A stretch of DNA of 56,536 nucleotides, taken from assembly GCA_903923395.1 (NCBI GenBank), contig CAIXXM010000020.1, positions 1 through 56,536 of the forward strand. The letters are read 5' to 3'. Position 1 is the stretch's first letter, and the number at the start of each line of letters is the position of its first letter. Positions 16,303-24,882 of the stretch are shown here, piece by piece. A program made the position numbers and the translations under genes. The DNA is from an uncultured Acidobacteriia bacterium (GTDB lineage Bacteria > Acidobacteriota > Terriglobia > Bryobacterales > Bryobacteraceae). The notes below the pieces were generated by a model. It did no database searches. It had not been told where the DNA came from and saw only the letters and a list, made by a program, of their open reading frames with translations.

Positions 16303-17673
16303 GCTCACATCGGTGAGACGGAATGGCCGCCCCTGGAACTTATAGGTCAGCTTCGTATGATCGAAGCCCAGCAGGTGCAGCATGGTCGCATGCAGATCAT
16401 GGACATGCACCTTGTCTTTGGTCACATTGAAGCCCAGTTCATCGCTCTCACCAACAGTGATGCCGGGCTTGAACCCGCCGCCAGCCATCCACATGGTAAA
16501 TGCGTTCGGGTGATGATCACGGCCATCGTCACCGCCCTGCACCATGGGTGTGCGCCCGAATTCCCCGCCCCAGATCACGATCGTATCCTTCAGAAGACCG
16601 CGTTGCTTCAGGTCTTTCACAAGTGCCGCGGCGGCTTGATCGGTATCCTTCGTATTGGCCTTCAAATCCTTTACCAGTGCGCCGTGCTGATCCCAGGCTT
16701 CGTGATAAAGCTGCACAAAGCGCACGCCGCGTTCGACCAGTCTGCGGGCAAGCAGGCAGTTATTGGCGAACGAGGGCTTGCCGGGTTCCGCGCCATACAT
16801 CTCCAGCGTCTCTTTGGACTCCTTCGACAGGTCCATCAGTTCCGGCGCACTTGATTGCATCCTGAACGCCATCTCAAAGGAACTAATGCGCGTGGCTGTT
16901 TCGGGATCGCCCGTCACGCCGAGACGCATGTTATTCAACTGCTTGATGGCCGCGAGAGAATCCTGCTGTACCTCAGTATCCACACCGGGAGGATTCGATA
17001 AGTACAACACCGGGTCACCGGACGACCGGAATTGCACCCCCTGATATACCGTGGGCAGGAAGCCGGAACCCCAGCAGGAACTGCCGCCGGAAGGTCCTTT
17101 CTTGCCGGAACTGAAGACCACGAAGGCGGGCAAATCGCGCGATTCACTGCCCAGCCCGTAAGTTACCCAGGCGCCCATGCTTGGCCGGCCGAACTGCATG
17201 GAGCCGGTATTCATCAGGATCTGTCCCGGCGCATGATTGAAAGCGTCCGTCACCATGGACTTCACGATGGTGATGTCATCCACAATGGTGGACAGGTGAG
17301 GCAATAACTCCGATAAGTCCGCGCCGGATTGTCCGTACTTATCGAACTTGAACTTAGGCCCCAGTAACTTCGAATTGGGGTTAATGAAGGCGGAACGGTA
17401 GCCCTTCAATAGATCAGCCGGGGGCAGGGTTCCGCTGAACTTCGCCAGTGCCGGCTTGTAATCGAATAACTCCAGATGACTGGGCGCGCCTGCCATGAAC
17501 AGGAAGATGACATTCTTCGCTTTGGGTGTGAAGTGCGGCTGCTTTGGAGTCAGCGGATCCGCGGGGGCGGCACTTGCGGGGCCACCCAGCAGAGAACCAA
17601 GAGCCGCCGCGCCAAGGCCCACTCCACACTGTTCAAAGAACCAACGGCGGCTGATATCGAGAGGGTGATTCAT
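16273..17673 (-). CDS. DUF1501 family Tat-exported protein
   Basis: A 466-residue DUF1501 protein, a family with an alkaline-phosphatase/sulfatase-like fold and unknown substrate. The N-terminus [31 protein letters not shown] is a twin-arginine signal. Family landmarks include [18 protein letters not shown] (about 55-72), [13 protein letters not shown], a VYQGVQF region, and [35 protein letters not shown], the most conserved C-terminal block. It starts 3 bp after the stop of the haem-motif DUF1549/DUF1553 gene, the usual gene order, and probably works with that protein outside the cytoplasm. Its last codons form one arm of an inverted repeat. Confidence 0.92.
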   Translation of the reverse strand: MNHPLDISRRWFFEQCGVGLGAAALGSLLGGPASAAPADPLTPKQPHFTPKAKNVIFLFMAGAPSHLELFDYKPALAKFSGTLPPADLLKGYRSAFINPNSKLLGPKFKFDKYGQSGADLSELLPHLSTIVDDITIVKSMVTDAFNHAPGQILMNTGSMQFGRPSMGAWVTYGLGSESRDLPAFVVFSSGKKGPSGGSSCWGSGFLPTVYQGVQFRSSGDPVLYLSNPPGVDTEVQQDSLAAIKQLNNMRLGVTGDPETATRISSFEMAFRMQSSAPELMDLSKESKETLEMYGAEPGKPSFANNCLLARRLVERGVRFVQLYHEAWDQHGALVKDLKANTKDTDQAAAALVKDLKQRGLLKDTIVIWGGEFGRTPMVQGGDDGRDHHPNAFTMWMAGGGFKPGITVGESDELGFNVTKDKVHVHDLHATMLHLLGFDHTKLTYKFQGRPFRLTDVSGEVAKQLLA

Positions 17674-17676
17674 GGG

Positions 17677-20600
17677 TTATTCCTTGGTAATCGTTTCATC
17701 CAGGTTCAACAGGACGCGCGACACGGTGACCCACGCGGCTAACTGCGCCGGAGGCAAGTCCGTGGTGTTCTCCACAATGAGCGGCATGGGGTCATGCCCG
17801 GCGGTATAGTGTCCGGCTTCTTTCGACAGCAGACTGAGCAGAGTATCCCGCTCCCCGGCTTCCGGTCCGCGGGCCAGAACACGCCGGAACATGAAATCGA
17901 GACGCTGTGCATCACTCGAACCGCCTTCTTTTACGGTCTTCACGGCCAGCGCCCGGGCGGCATCCAGAAAGACAGGTTCATTCAGAGTAGTAAGTGCCTG
18001 CAAGGGGGTGTTTGATCTGGAACGGCGGACACAACTAATATCGCCGTTGGGGGAGTCAAACATTTGGAGCATGGGGTAAGGGGAACTCCGGTAGCGGAAC
18101 GTATATAGCGCGCGGCGGAATTTCTCATCGCCCTTGGATTCAACCCAGACTTTCGGGGAGTAACTGGTGGGTGGTTCAAACAGGAACTTCGGTGCGGGGG
18201 GATTTACGCTTGGTCCGCCAACTTTTTCGTTCAGCAAACCGCTGGCGGAAAGGGCGATGTCCCGCACGATTTCGGCGTCCACACGGAAGCGCGGGCCACG
18301 GGCCAGCAGGCGATTGTAGGGGTCCTTGGATAATAACTCCGGCGTGATGTTGGAGGACTGCCGGTATGTCGCAGACATGACAATCATCTTCTGCAGCCGT
18401 TTGATACTCCAGTTATGTTCCATGAAATCGACGGCAAGCCAGTCGAGCAGTTCCTGATGGGATGGAGCGGCGGACTGGCGTCCGAAATCTTCGGCCGTTT
18501 CCACAATGCCGGTGCCGAAGAAACTGAGCCATAGGCGGTTCACGAGGGCGCGGGCTGTGGTGGGCGAATTCCGGTCCACCAGCCATTTCGCGAAGGTCAG
18601 GCGATTGGCTGGCTGGCCCGCCGGCAGGGGATTGAGAAATGCCGGGACGCCGGGGCTCACCAACTTGCCGGGTTGCAGGAAATCACCGCGGTTCAACTGG
18701 TGTGTTTCCCGCATGTTCTCCCGCTCCGCCAGAACCAATTGCGGCGTGCCTTCGGGGTGCGCGGCCCAGAGCTTTGCAATTTCCTGGTTCTCGGTTTCCC
18801 ACTGCGGCTGGATGGTGCGCCAGTAACTAAAGATGGTTTGGACCTGCAGCGGCGAACGCTTTGCCGCTGGAATGGAGAAGATCTCGCGTACGGCTGCGGG
18901 AACGGGGTCGGCAACAGCACCCGGGTCATCCGTGGCTGCGATACGGAAGCGCCCCAGATTCATGTTCTGGTTATCGTCACTATTCCAGCCACCGTGCTCC
19001 TGACTTAGCTTCACCACAAAGGTAAGTTCCGCTCCCGTGCTGTTGGCAATCGGTTCGGCTAAGTTGAACACAGCCTTGCGCGGCTGGTTCCGGAGCGCAG
19101 GGCCGGCATCGGCATTCCAGGCGGTATCTTTGCTGCCGTCAATCGCAAAATCGATGGGGCCGGTGGTGCGTGCGCGGCCCTTCTTATCGTCATAGACGGA
19201 ATCCAGAGGACTTACGGGCGGGTTGATATCGGCAGAGGCGCGCGCGATCTTCACCTTTCTGCCGTTGTACTCGATTTCTATCTCGCTGAGCGCCCCCAGA
19301 CCTTTGAGGGACCGGCCCGGACCACCGAGCGGCAGATTTGGATCCGTCAATAACTCCAGACGCACAGCGGCGATGGACTTCAACGTGGTCTTGAAAGTCA
19401 ACTTAACGGTGTGTTTCGTGGGAGCATAACCCTGCGCGAGCAGCGAGTTATCCGGCTGCAGGAGATACCGTTCGCCGCCGGTGGAGATATCATCCACATC
19501 GGGCTTCAGAACTGTCCACTGGGTTAACTCATGCTTTGCGGATTCTTCCCAGCCAGCCATGCGCGCTTCCCAGCCGGGATTGGCATGCTGGAGAGTCGCC
19601 TCAATCTCACGGGTACGGCGCAGGATATCGGAGCGCTTCTGCAATTCGGCGGGAGTATAGACGGCTGCATTCGATTCATGCGTGTTATTCAGGAATGCGA
19701 ACATCCGGTAATACTCTTCGTGAGTAATGGGATCGTACTTATGGGTATGGCACTGGGCGCACTGAATGGTTAGTCCCAGGACGGACTTCCCGATGGCGTC
19801 CATCCGGTCATACATCGCTTCCATCCGGAACTGCTCGGGGTCCACGCCGCCTTCTTCGTTGATCATGGAGTTCCGCAGGAAGCCGGTTGCGACGAGATCA
19901 TCCTGCGTGTGATTCGGCAATAAGTCACCGGCGATCTGCTTGATCACAAACTGGTCATAAGGGAGATCTTTGTTCAGCGCGTTGATGACCCAGTCCCGGT
20001 AAAACCATACATAGCGGGCTTTATCCTTTTCATAGCCGTCGGAATCGGCATAACGCGCCGCATCGAGCCACTGTCTTGCGAACCGCTCGCCATAGTGGGG
20101 ACTTGCGAGGAGACGGTCCACTTGCTTTTCATACGCTTTGGGGGACTTATCCGCGAGAAAGGCGGTCACTTCCGCGGGTGTGGGAGGCAGGCCCGTGAGA
20201 TCGAGAGATACGCGGCGCAGGAGCGTGGTCCGGTCTGCCTCAGAGGAAGGAGCAAGGCTTTCTTTCTCCAGGCGGGCAAGGATGAAACGGTCGATCTCAT
20301 TCAGCGGCCACTTTGTATTTCCAGTTACGGGAAGCGGCGCTTTCCGGGGAGGCACAAAGGCCCAGTGGATGGGCTGGGGCGCGGCGGAAGATAGATTCTC
20401 CGGCCATTTGGCACCGGCGTCGATCCAGGACTTCACCGCGGCAATTTCGGGGTCTGTCAATTTGCCGCCGAGCGGCATGCGTGCGCCGCTGCCAAGTCCA
20501 GCGATTCGCTTATAGAGTTCACTTTCCGCGGCCTTGCCCGGGATGACGGACTTGCTTAATGCCGCGTCATGCAAATCCAAACGCAGACCCGCAGACTGCA

Positions 20601-20727
20601 CCTTGGCACCATGGCAGGGCGAGCAGGATTTCTGGAAGATGGGCTGCACGTCGTGCGCGAAATCCTGCGCCGCCAGTGGCAAAGCTGCGAGCAGCAGTAG
20701 AACGGGTTGGATTCGGATAGAGATCAC
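17677..20727 (-). CDS. Planctomycete-type cytochrome c / DUF1549 / DUF1553 protein
   Basis: A 1016-residue exported protein of the PSCyt1-DUF1549-DUF1553 family. It has a signal peptide (first ~21 residues), a cytochrome-like domain with CSPCH (C35, C38, H39), DUF1549 from about residue 130 (NEIDRFILARLEKE ... SPHYGERFARQWLDAARYADSDGYEKD), an internal CAQCH motif followed by THKYDPI, a central beta-rich carbohydrate-binding-like insert (about 440-600), and DUF1553 (FAKWLVDRNSPTTARALVNRLW ... TYRQSS ... NTPLQALTTLNEPVF). A GTG start at 20727 is used because it leads directly into the signal peptide. Role unknown; two CxxCH motifs suggest haem. It is the first gene of the operon with DUF1501. 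The central insert makes it longer than the second such protein in the window. Confidence 0.92.
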   Translation of the reverse strand: MISIRIQPVLLLLAALPLAAQDFAHDVQPIFQKSCSPCHGAKVQSAGLRLDLHDAALSKSVIPGKAAESELYKRIAGLGSGARMPLGGKLTDPEIAAVKSWIDAGAKWPENLSSAAPQPIHWAFVPPRKAPLPVTGNTKWPLNEIDRFILARLEKESLAPSSEADRTTLLRRVSLDLTGLPPTPAEVTAFLADKSPKAYEKQVDRLLASPHYGERFARQWLDAARYADSDGYEKDKARYVWFYRDWVINALNKDLPYDQFVIKQIAGDLLPNHTQDDLVATGFLRNSMINEEGGVDPEQFRMEAMYDRMDAIGKSVLGLTIQCAQCHTHKYDPITHEEYYRMFAFLNNTHESNAAVYTPAELQKRSDILRRTREIEATLQHANPGWEARMAGWEESAKHELTQWTVLKPDVDDISTGGERYLLQPDNSLLAQGYAPTKHTVKLTFKTTLKSIAAVRLELLTDPNLPLGGPGRSLKGLGALSEIEIEYNGRKVKIARASADINPPVSPLDSVYDDKKGRARTTGPIDFAIDGSKDTAWNADAGPALRNQPRKAVFNLAEPIANSTGAELTFVVKLSQEHGGWNSDDNQNMNLGRFRIAATDDPGAVADPVPAAVREIFSIPAAKRSPLQVQTIFSYWRTIQPQWETENQEIAKLWAAHPEGTPQLVLAERENMRETHQLNRGDFLQPGKLVSPGVPAFLNPLPAGQPANRLTFAKWLVDRNSPTTARALVNRLWLSFFGTGIVETAEDFGRQSAAPSHQELLDWLAVDFMEHNWSIKRLQKMIVMSATYRQSSNITPELLSKDPYNRLLARGPRFRVDAEIVRDIALSASGLLNEKVGGPSVNPPAPKFLFEPPTSYSPKVWVESKGDEKFRRALYTFRYRSSPYPMLQMFDSPNGDISCVRRSRSNTPLQALTTLNEPVFLDAARALAVKTVKEGGSSDAQRLDFMFRRVLARGPEAGERDTLLSLLSKEAGHYTAGHDPMPLIVENTTDLPPAQLAAWVTVSRVLLNLDETITKE

Positions 20728-20766
20728 GGCTGATTGCCAGTATTCTATACCCGCGTGGGGCTTGGT

Positions 20767-21699
20767 TTAGACGGGCTTGGCCGTATCGCGATGGGCAACC
20801 TTGACCTGGTACCCGGCGGAGGTCAGGTTCTTGCCGATGGAGTCAGCGATCATGACGGACCGGTGATGGCCACCCGTGCAGCCGAAGCCGATGGTGAGGT
20901 AGCTCTTTCCCTCATGGATGTAATGCGGCAGCAAGTACGTCAGCAGTTCCGTGATCCGGGTGATGAACTCCTGCGTTTGGGGGAAGCCGCGGATGTATTT
21001 GGCTACGCTTGGGTGCCGGCCGGTGAGCTTTTTGAACTTGGGGATATAGTTCGGGTTGGGCAGGAAGCGGACGTCGAAGATCAGATCGGCGTCCGGCGGG
21101 ACACCGTGGCGGAAGCCAAAGCTGCTGATGTAAATCAGGATCTTCGAGTCATCAGCTCCAGCGCGGAACTTGTCTTTGATGAAGTCACGAAGGTCATGGA
21201 CGTTGAACTTGGTGGTGTTGATGGTAAGGTCAGCCAGTTCACGCATTGGTTCAAGCAGGGCGCGCTCCCGGGCGATGGAATCGCGCACGGGGCGGTCGCC
21301 GTCGGCCAGGGGATGCGGGCGGCGGGTCTCACTGAAGCGGCGGATGAGGATGTCATCGTCGGCTTCGAGGAAGATCACGCGGGTGTTGACCTCGGCCTGG
21401 ATGCTGCGGATGACTTCGGGGAGTTTTTTCAAACCCGCGCCTTCGCGCACGTCGACCACGAGCGCGGCCTGCTTGATGGTGCTGGAATCGCGCACCAGTT
21501 CCGCGAACGTATACATCAGGTCGAGCGGCAGATTGTCTACGGCGTAGTAACCCAGATCCTCCAGGGAACGCAGTACGGACAATTTGCCGGACCCGGAGAG
21601 TCCGGTGATGACAACCAGTTCGGGAGCCCCGGTCCGCGCGGGAACCGGGGCATCCTTGGGGGCTGTTTTTTTAGGTTGCGGGTTGGGAGATTTCGCCAA
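20767..21699 (-). CDS. rapZ: RapZ/YvcJ-family nucleotide-binding protein
   Basis: RapZ is an RNase adapter and nucleotide-binding protein that in enterobacteria senses glucosamine-6-phosphate and controls glmS regulation; in other phyla (YvcJ) its role is less clear. The 310 residues include a P-loop GLSGSGKLS at 33-41, DNLPLDL, and the C-terminal GFGCTGGHHRSV signature. The residue after the P-loop lysine, normally Ser or Thr, is Leu, with Ser one position later. The first 25 residues are a Lys/Pro/Ala-rich extension. The start overlaps the 3' end of the hibernation-factor gene by 29 bp in another frame, so the genes are coupled. A GlmZ/GlmY target RNA was not seen. Confidence 0.93.
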   Translation of the reverse strand: MAKSPNPQPKKTAPKDAPVPARTGAPELVVITGLSGSGKLSVLRSLEDLGYYAVDNLPLDLMYTFAELVRDSSTIKQAALVVDVREGAGLKKLPEVIRSIQAEVNTRVIFLEADDDILIRRFSETRRPHPLADGDRPVRDSIARERALLEPMRELADLTINTTKFNVHDLRDFIKDKFRAGADDSKILIYISSFGFRHGVPPDADLIFDVRFLPNPNYIPKFKKLTGRHPSVAKYIRGFPQTQEFITRITELLTYLLPHYIHEGKSYLTIGFGCTGGHHRSVMIADSIGKNLTSAGYQVKVAHRDTAKPV

Positions 21700-22051
21700 G
21701 CGGGTTCATAACGGCAGCCCCTTTGGACGAAGCCGTTTCCTTGTTTGGGGTGCGGTGACTGTCGCGCCACTTGTTTTTGACGCGGATCGCCTGGGTTTCA
21801 AGTCTGGCCACTGCGGCGTGGATGGCGGTGAAGAGTTCCGCATCGGATGCGTCGCCTACCAAATCATGGCCGTGATAGTGGACGTTCACCTCAACGACAT
21901 TGAGGTGGCGTTCCTGCGTGATCCGTACATGGGCAAGACATTCGCCCTTGCCGGTATCAAGAAGACGTGCAACTTTATCGAACTCGGCTTGCAGCTTGGC
22001 AAGCTGCGCGGGGGCGAGATCGACCTGACGGCCTGTGTAGTTGACTCTCAT
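21671..22051 (-). CDS. hpf: Ribosome hibernation-promoting factor, short form
   Basis: A 126-residue member of the HPF/RaiA (YfiA) family, which binds the 30S decoding region and inactivates or dimerises ribosomes in slow growth. The N-terminal beta-alpha fold is typical: MRVNYTGRQVDLAPAQLAKLQAEFDKV, then VRITQERHLNVVEVNVHYHGHDL and DLFTAIHAAVARLETQAIRVKNKW-like sequence at about 70-95. The C-terminal ~30 residues are a flexible tail; the dimerisation domain of long HPF is absent. It starts 5 bp after rpoN and overlaps rapZ by 29 bp. The location next to rpoN is the ancestral one for this family. Confidence 0.92.
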   Translation of the reverse strand: MRVNYTGRQVDLAPAQLAKLQAEFDKVARLLDTGKGECLAHVRITQERHLNVVEVNVHYHGHDLVGDASDAELFTAIHAAVARLETQAIRVKNKWRDSHRTPNKETASSKGAAVMNPLGEISQPAT

Positions 22052-22056
22052 GGGTT

Positions 22057-23649
22057 TCAGTTCCGGACACGGCGCTGGTGAGTCGACGGGATTTTCATAT
22101 CCTCGCGGTACTTTGCCACAGTCCTGCGGGTAACGTCAATGCCCTCGGCCTGCAGTTTCGCGGTGATTTGGTCGTCGGTCAGCGGGCGGCTGGTGTCCTC
22201 TTCCTCGATCATTTTTTTGACCTTGCGTTTCAACAGCAGAAGCGGCGTTTCGCCCCCGGAGGGACCTTGCACCGCCTCTGAGAAAAAGTATCGCAGTTCA
22301 TAAACGCCGTGGGGAGTATCCGCGAATTTATTCGCAACGGCGCGGCTCACGGTGGAGGGATGAACACCAATTTCTTCGGCGACATCCTTGATCATCATGG
22401 GCCGCAGGGCATCAATCCCCTGCAACAGGAAGTCATACTGACGCCGTTTGATGGATTCGCAGACTTTCAGAATGGTTTGCTTGCGCTGCTCAATATTCTT
22501 CATGAGCAGAATGGCGGAGGAATAGCGCTCGCGCACGTAGTCGCGAACTTCCTTGGCCGAACCGTTGTCACGGTCCAGCATGTGGCGGTACTGCGAATTC
22601 AGGCGTAGCTGCGGGAGATCGTCATCGTTCATCTGGATGATGAAGTCGTCTCCGTCGCGGATGTAGTAGACGTCTGGCTCGATGGCGCGGGCGGGCGGGC
22701 CGGAGAAGCGCGTTCCGGGCCGGGGATTCAGCCGCTTGATCCGCACCACGGCAAGATCGATGTGATCCTGCGGACGGCCGAGAGCTTTGGCCAGTTCCTT
22801 ATACTGCCGGGTCTCAAGCAACCGCATGTGGTTCGCCACGATCTGCCAGGCGACACCGCCTCGTCCGTTCACGCTTTCGAGTTGCAGCAGGAGACATTCG
22901 CGCAGATCCCGGGCGGCAATTCCGGCGGGGTCCAGGGATTGGACGGCCTTGAGAGCCGTTTCCATTTTGGCCCGGTCATGGAAGCCCATTTCCGCGATTT
23001 CATCGAGGGTGGCTACCAGATAGCCGTCGTCATCAATGTTGCCAATGATGGATTCGGCGATATCCCGCAGTTCGTCGTCGAGGAGGCTGACACTCAGCTG
23101 GGAGCGGAGGTAGTCGGAAAGGGTTTGCGGGGAGGAAAGAAAAGTTTCAAACGATGGCTTCTCGGCGGATTCCGCGGCGGGAGACTTGAAGCCGGGGTCG
23201 AGGTAGTCATCAAAGAAGCTGCCGAAGTCGATTTCGTCGAAAGGGTCAGTGGTGGTGGTTTCCGGCGGGGCGTCGTTGAGCAGTTCGCCGGCGGCGGCTT
23301 CGGCGCTCTGGGGGATTTCGACCTCAGAGCGGATGGCTTCCGAATTGGCCGCTTCCATTTCGGCAATCTGGGGGGCGTCACTCTCCAGTTGGATCTGTGC
23401 GGCTTCCAACATTTCCCGGTCGGCGGGGTCGGCGTTGCGCTCGGCTTCGAGGAGCGGTTGCAATTCCTCAGGAGAAATCTCTTCCAGCCCGTCCATGGAT
23501 TCTTCCAGAACAGGGTTGTCGACGAGTTCCTGGGTGATCATCTCTTTCAGCTCAAGACGGTTGAGCTGGAGCACGGTGACCATCTGGACCAAGCCCGGGG
23601 TCAGGATTTGCTTCTGAGCGACTTTCAGTTGCAGCCTGGGGGACAGCAT
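22057..23649 (-). CDS. rpoN: RNA polymerase sigma-54 factor
   Basis: Sigma-54 directs RNA polymerase to -24/-12 promoters and needs AAA+ enhancer-binding proteins. All regions are present in the 530 residues: the activator-interacting N-terminus LSPRLQLKVAQKQILTPGLVQMVTVLQLNRLEL, a long acidic region II (about 55-130) rich in Glu, Ala and Pro, the core-binding domain (DYLRSQL... LDPAGIAARDLRECLLLQLE), the helix-turn-helix (IKDVAEEIGVHPSTVSRAVANKF) and the RpoN box TRRTVAKYRE close to the C-terminus. The ATG at 23649 matches the usual family start (MLSPRLQLK); an in-frame ATG at 23703 would add 18 atypical residues. It is followed by hpf and rapZ, and preceded by miaA instead of the usual lptB. 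Confidence 0.95.
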   Translation of the reverse strand: MLSPRLQLKVAQKQILTPGLVQMVTVLQLNRLELKEMITQELVDNPVLEESMDGLEEISPEELQPLLEAERNADPADREMLEAAQIQLESDAPQIAEMEAANSEAIRSEVEIPQSAEAAAGELLNDAPPETTTTDPFDEIDFGSFFDDYLDPGFKSPAAESAEKPSFETFLSSPQTLSDYLRSQLSVSLLDDELRDIAESIIGNIDDDGYLVATLDEIAEMGFHDRAKMETALKAVQSLDPAGIAARDLRECLLLQLESVNGRGGVAWQIVANHMRLLETRQYKELAKALGRPQDHIDLAVVRIKRLNPRPGTRFSGPPARAIEPDVYYIRDGDDFIIQMNDDDLPQLRLNSQYRHMLDRDNGSAKEVRDYVRERYSSAILLMKNIEQRKQTILKVCESIKRRQYDFLLQGIDALRPMMIKDVAEEIGVHPSTVSRAVANKFADTPHGVYELRYFFSEAVQGPSGGETPLLLLKRKVKKMIEEEDTSRPLTDDQITAKLQAEGIDVTRRTVAKYREDMKIPSTHQRRVRN

Positions 23650-23763
23650 ACTCACAGGGCCATTATAAGCGGTATTGGGAGTACCATTTCGGAAAAACTG
23701 CATTCTGTGATCCGATTTGGAACAGAAATTGCTGAGAGCGGATGGAAATCGGCAGAAGTTCCG

Positions 23764-24780
23764 TTACAGCTGGAGAAAATTGCGGGCGAGTTCCGCGGCT
23801 TGCGCCTGGATGGCGGGTTGGTCGCCGAAGCCCCGCAGTACTTGGATTCCGGGCTCCTGGCGGAACCATGTGAGCTGGCGCTTGGCGTACTGTCTGGTGG
23901 CTTGTTTGGTGTAAAAGATGGCGTCTTTGGGGCGCAATTCCAGTTGCACCGATTGCAGCGCCTGCTTGTAGCCGATGGCTTCAAAGGGTTTTGTGGAGGG
24001 TGGATAGCCGAGGGCAAGAATCCCTTCGACTTCCGCGATCAAGCCCTGTTCGAACATTTGTTCGACGCGCGCTCCGATTCTGCCGTAAAGCTCTTCGCGG
24101 TCGGGAAACAAGCCGATTTTCAGGAAGCGCCAGCCTTCGAGGGCATCGCGGCCTGCGGCGAAAACGTCGGCGGCCGGGCGGCGTGCGGCGAGGCAGATTT
24201 CGAGCGCACGCACGACCTTCGGCACATCATTGGCGTGAATGCGGGCGGCGGTCACGCGGTCGAATCTTTGGAGAATCCGGTGCAGGCTGCCTGGCCGGGC
24301 AGCCTCCCGGGCCATTAGTTTTGCGCGGAGTGCGTCATCCCGTTGGGGTCCGGGCGCGAGGCCGTCAATGAGCGCGCGCAGGTAGAAACCGGTTCCTCCG
24401 GTCACGATGGGGAGTTTGTTCCTGGTGCCGAGATCGCTCAACAGGGCGCGGGCGGCCCGTGAATAGTCTCCGGCGGTGAAGATTTGATCCGGGGTCAAAA
24501 CATCGAGCAAATGATGCTGGACCCCGGCGCGTTCGGCTTCGGGCACCTTGCCGGTGCCGATATCGAAGTGACGATAAAGTTGCAAAGAATCACAGTTGAT
24601 GACTTCGCCATCAAACAAGCGGGCGAGATGGAGGCTGAGTGCGCTCTTGCCCGAAGCGGTCGGTCCGACGAGCGCGAAGGCGGGTTTCAGAGCCCTGCTG
24701 TCTCCCTGCGGACTCAATGTGGACGGAGTTTCACGCAACTTGTTGTCCCGAATGGCCGTTATACAATGAAGGCGAACCAT
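23764..24780 (-). CDS. miaA: tRNA dimethylallyltransferase
   Basis: MiaA transfers a dimethylallyl group to A37 of tRNAs reading UNN codons. The 338 residues show the P-loop GPTASGKSALSLHLA (about 39-53), the DSLQLYRHFDIGTGKV block, HHLLDVLTPDQIFTAGDYSRAA, VTGGTGFYLRAL, and the C-terminal ALGY...EAIGYKQAL and TKQATRQYAKRQLTWFR, all diagnostic. There are about 35 residues before the P-loop, longer than usual; no better internal ATG exists. It lies upstream of rpoN on the same strand with a 114-bp gap and is divergent from the TPR gene. Confidence 0.95.
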   Translation of the reverse strand: MVRLHCITAIRDNKLRETPSTLSPQGDSRALKPAFALVGPTASGKSALSLHLARLFDGEVINCDSLQLYRHFDIGTGKVPEAERAGVQHHLLDVLTPDQIFTAGDYSRAARALLSDLGTRNKLPIVTGGTGFYLRALIDGLAPGPQRDDALRAKLMAREAARPGSLHRILQRFDRVTAARIHANDVPKVVRALEICLAARRPAADVFAAGRDALEGWRFLKIGLFPDREELYGRIGARVEQMFEQGLIAEVEGILALGYPPSTKPFEAIGYKQALQSVQLELRPKDAIFYTKQATRQYAKRQLTWFRQEPGIQVLRGFGDQPAIQAQAAELARNFLQL

Positions 24781-24882
24781 TGGCCCGGTTTTTCGCTACA
24801 GTGGAGAAATCCCCTGGATAGAGATTGGGCAGGGGTCCAGCGGGCAAAGGTCCGCCGGGCAGAGGAAGGAACGCGGCTGAAT

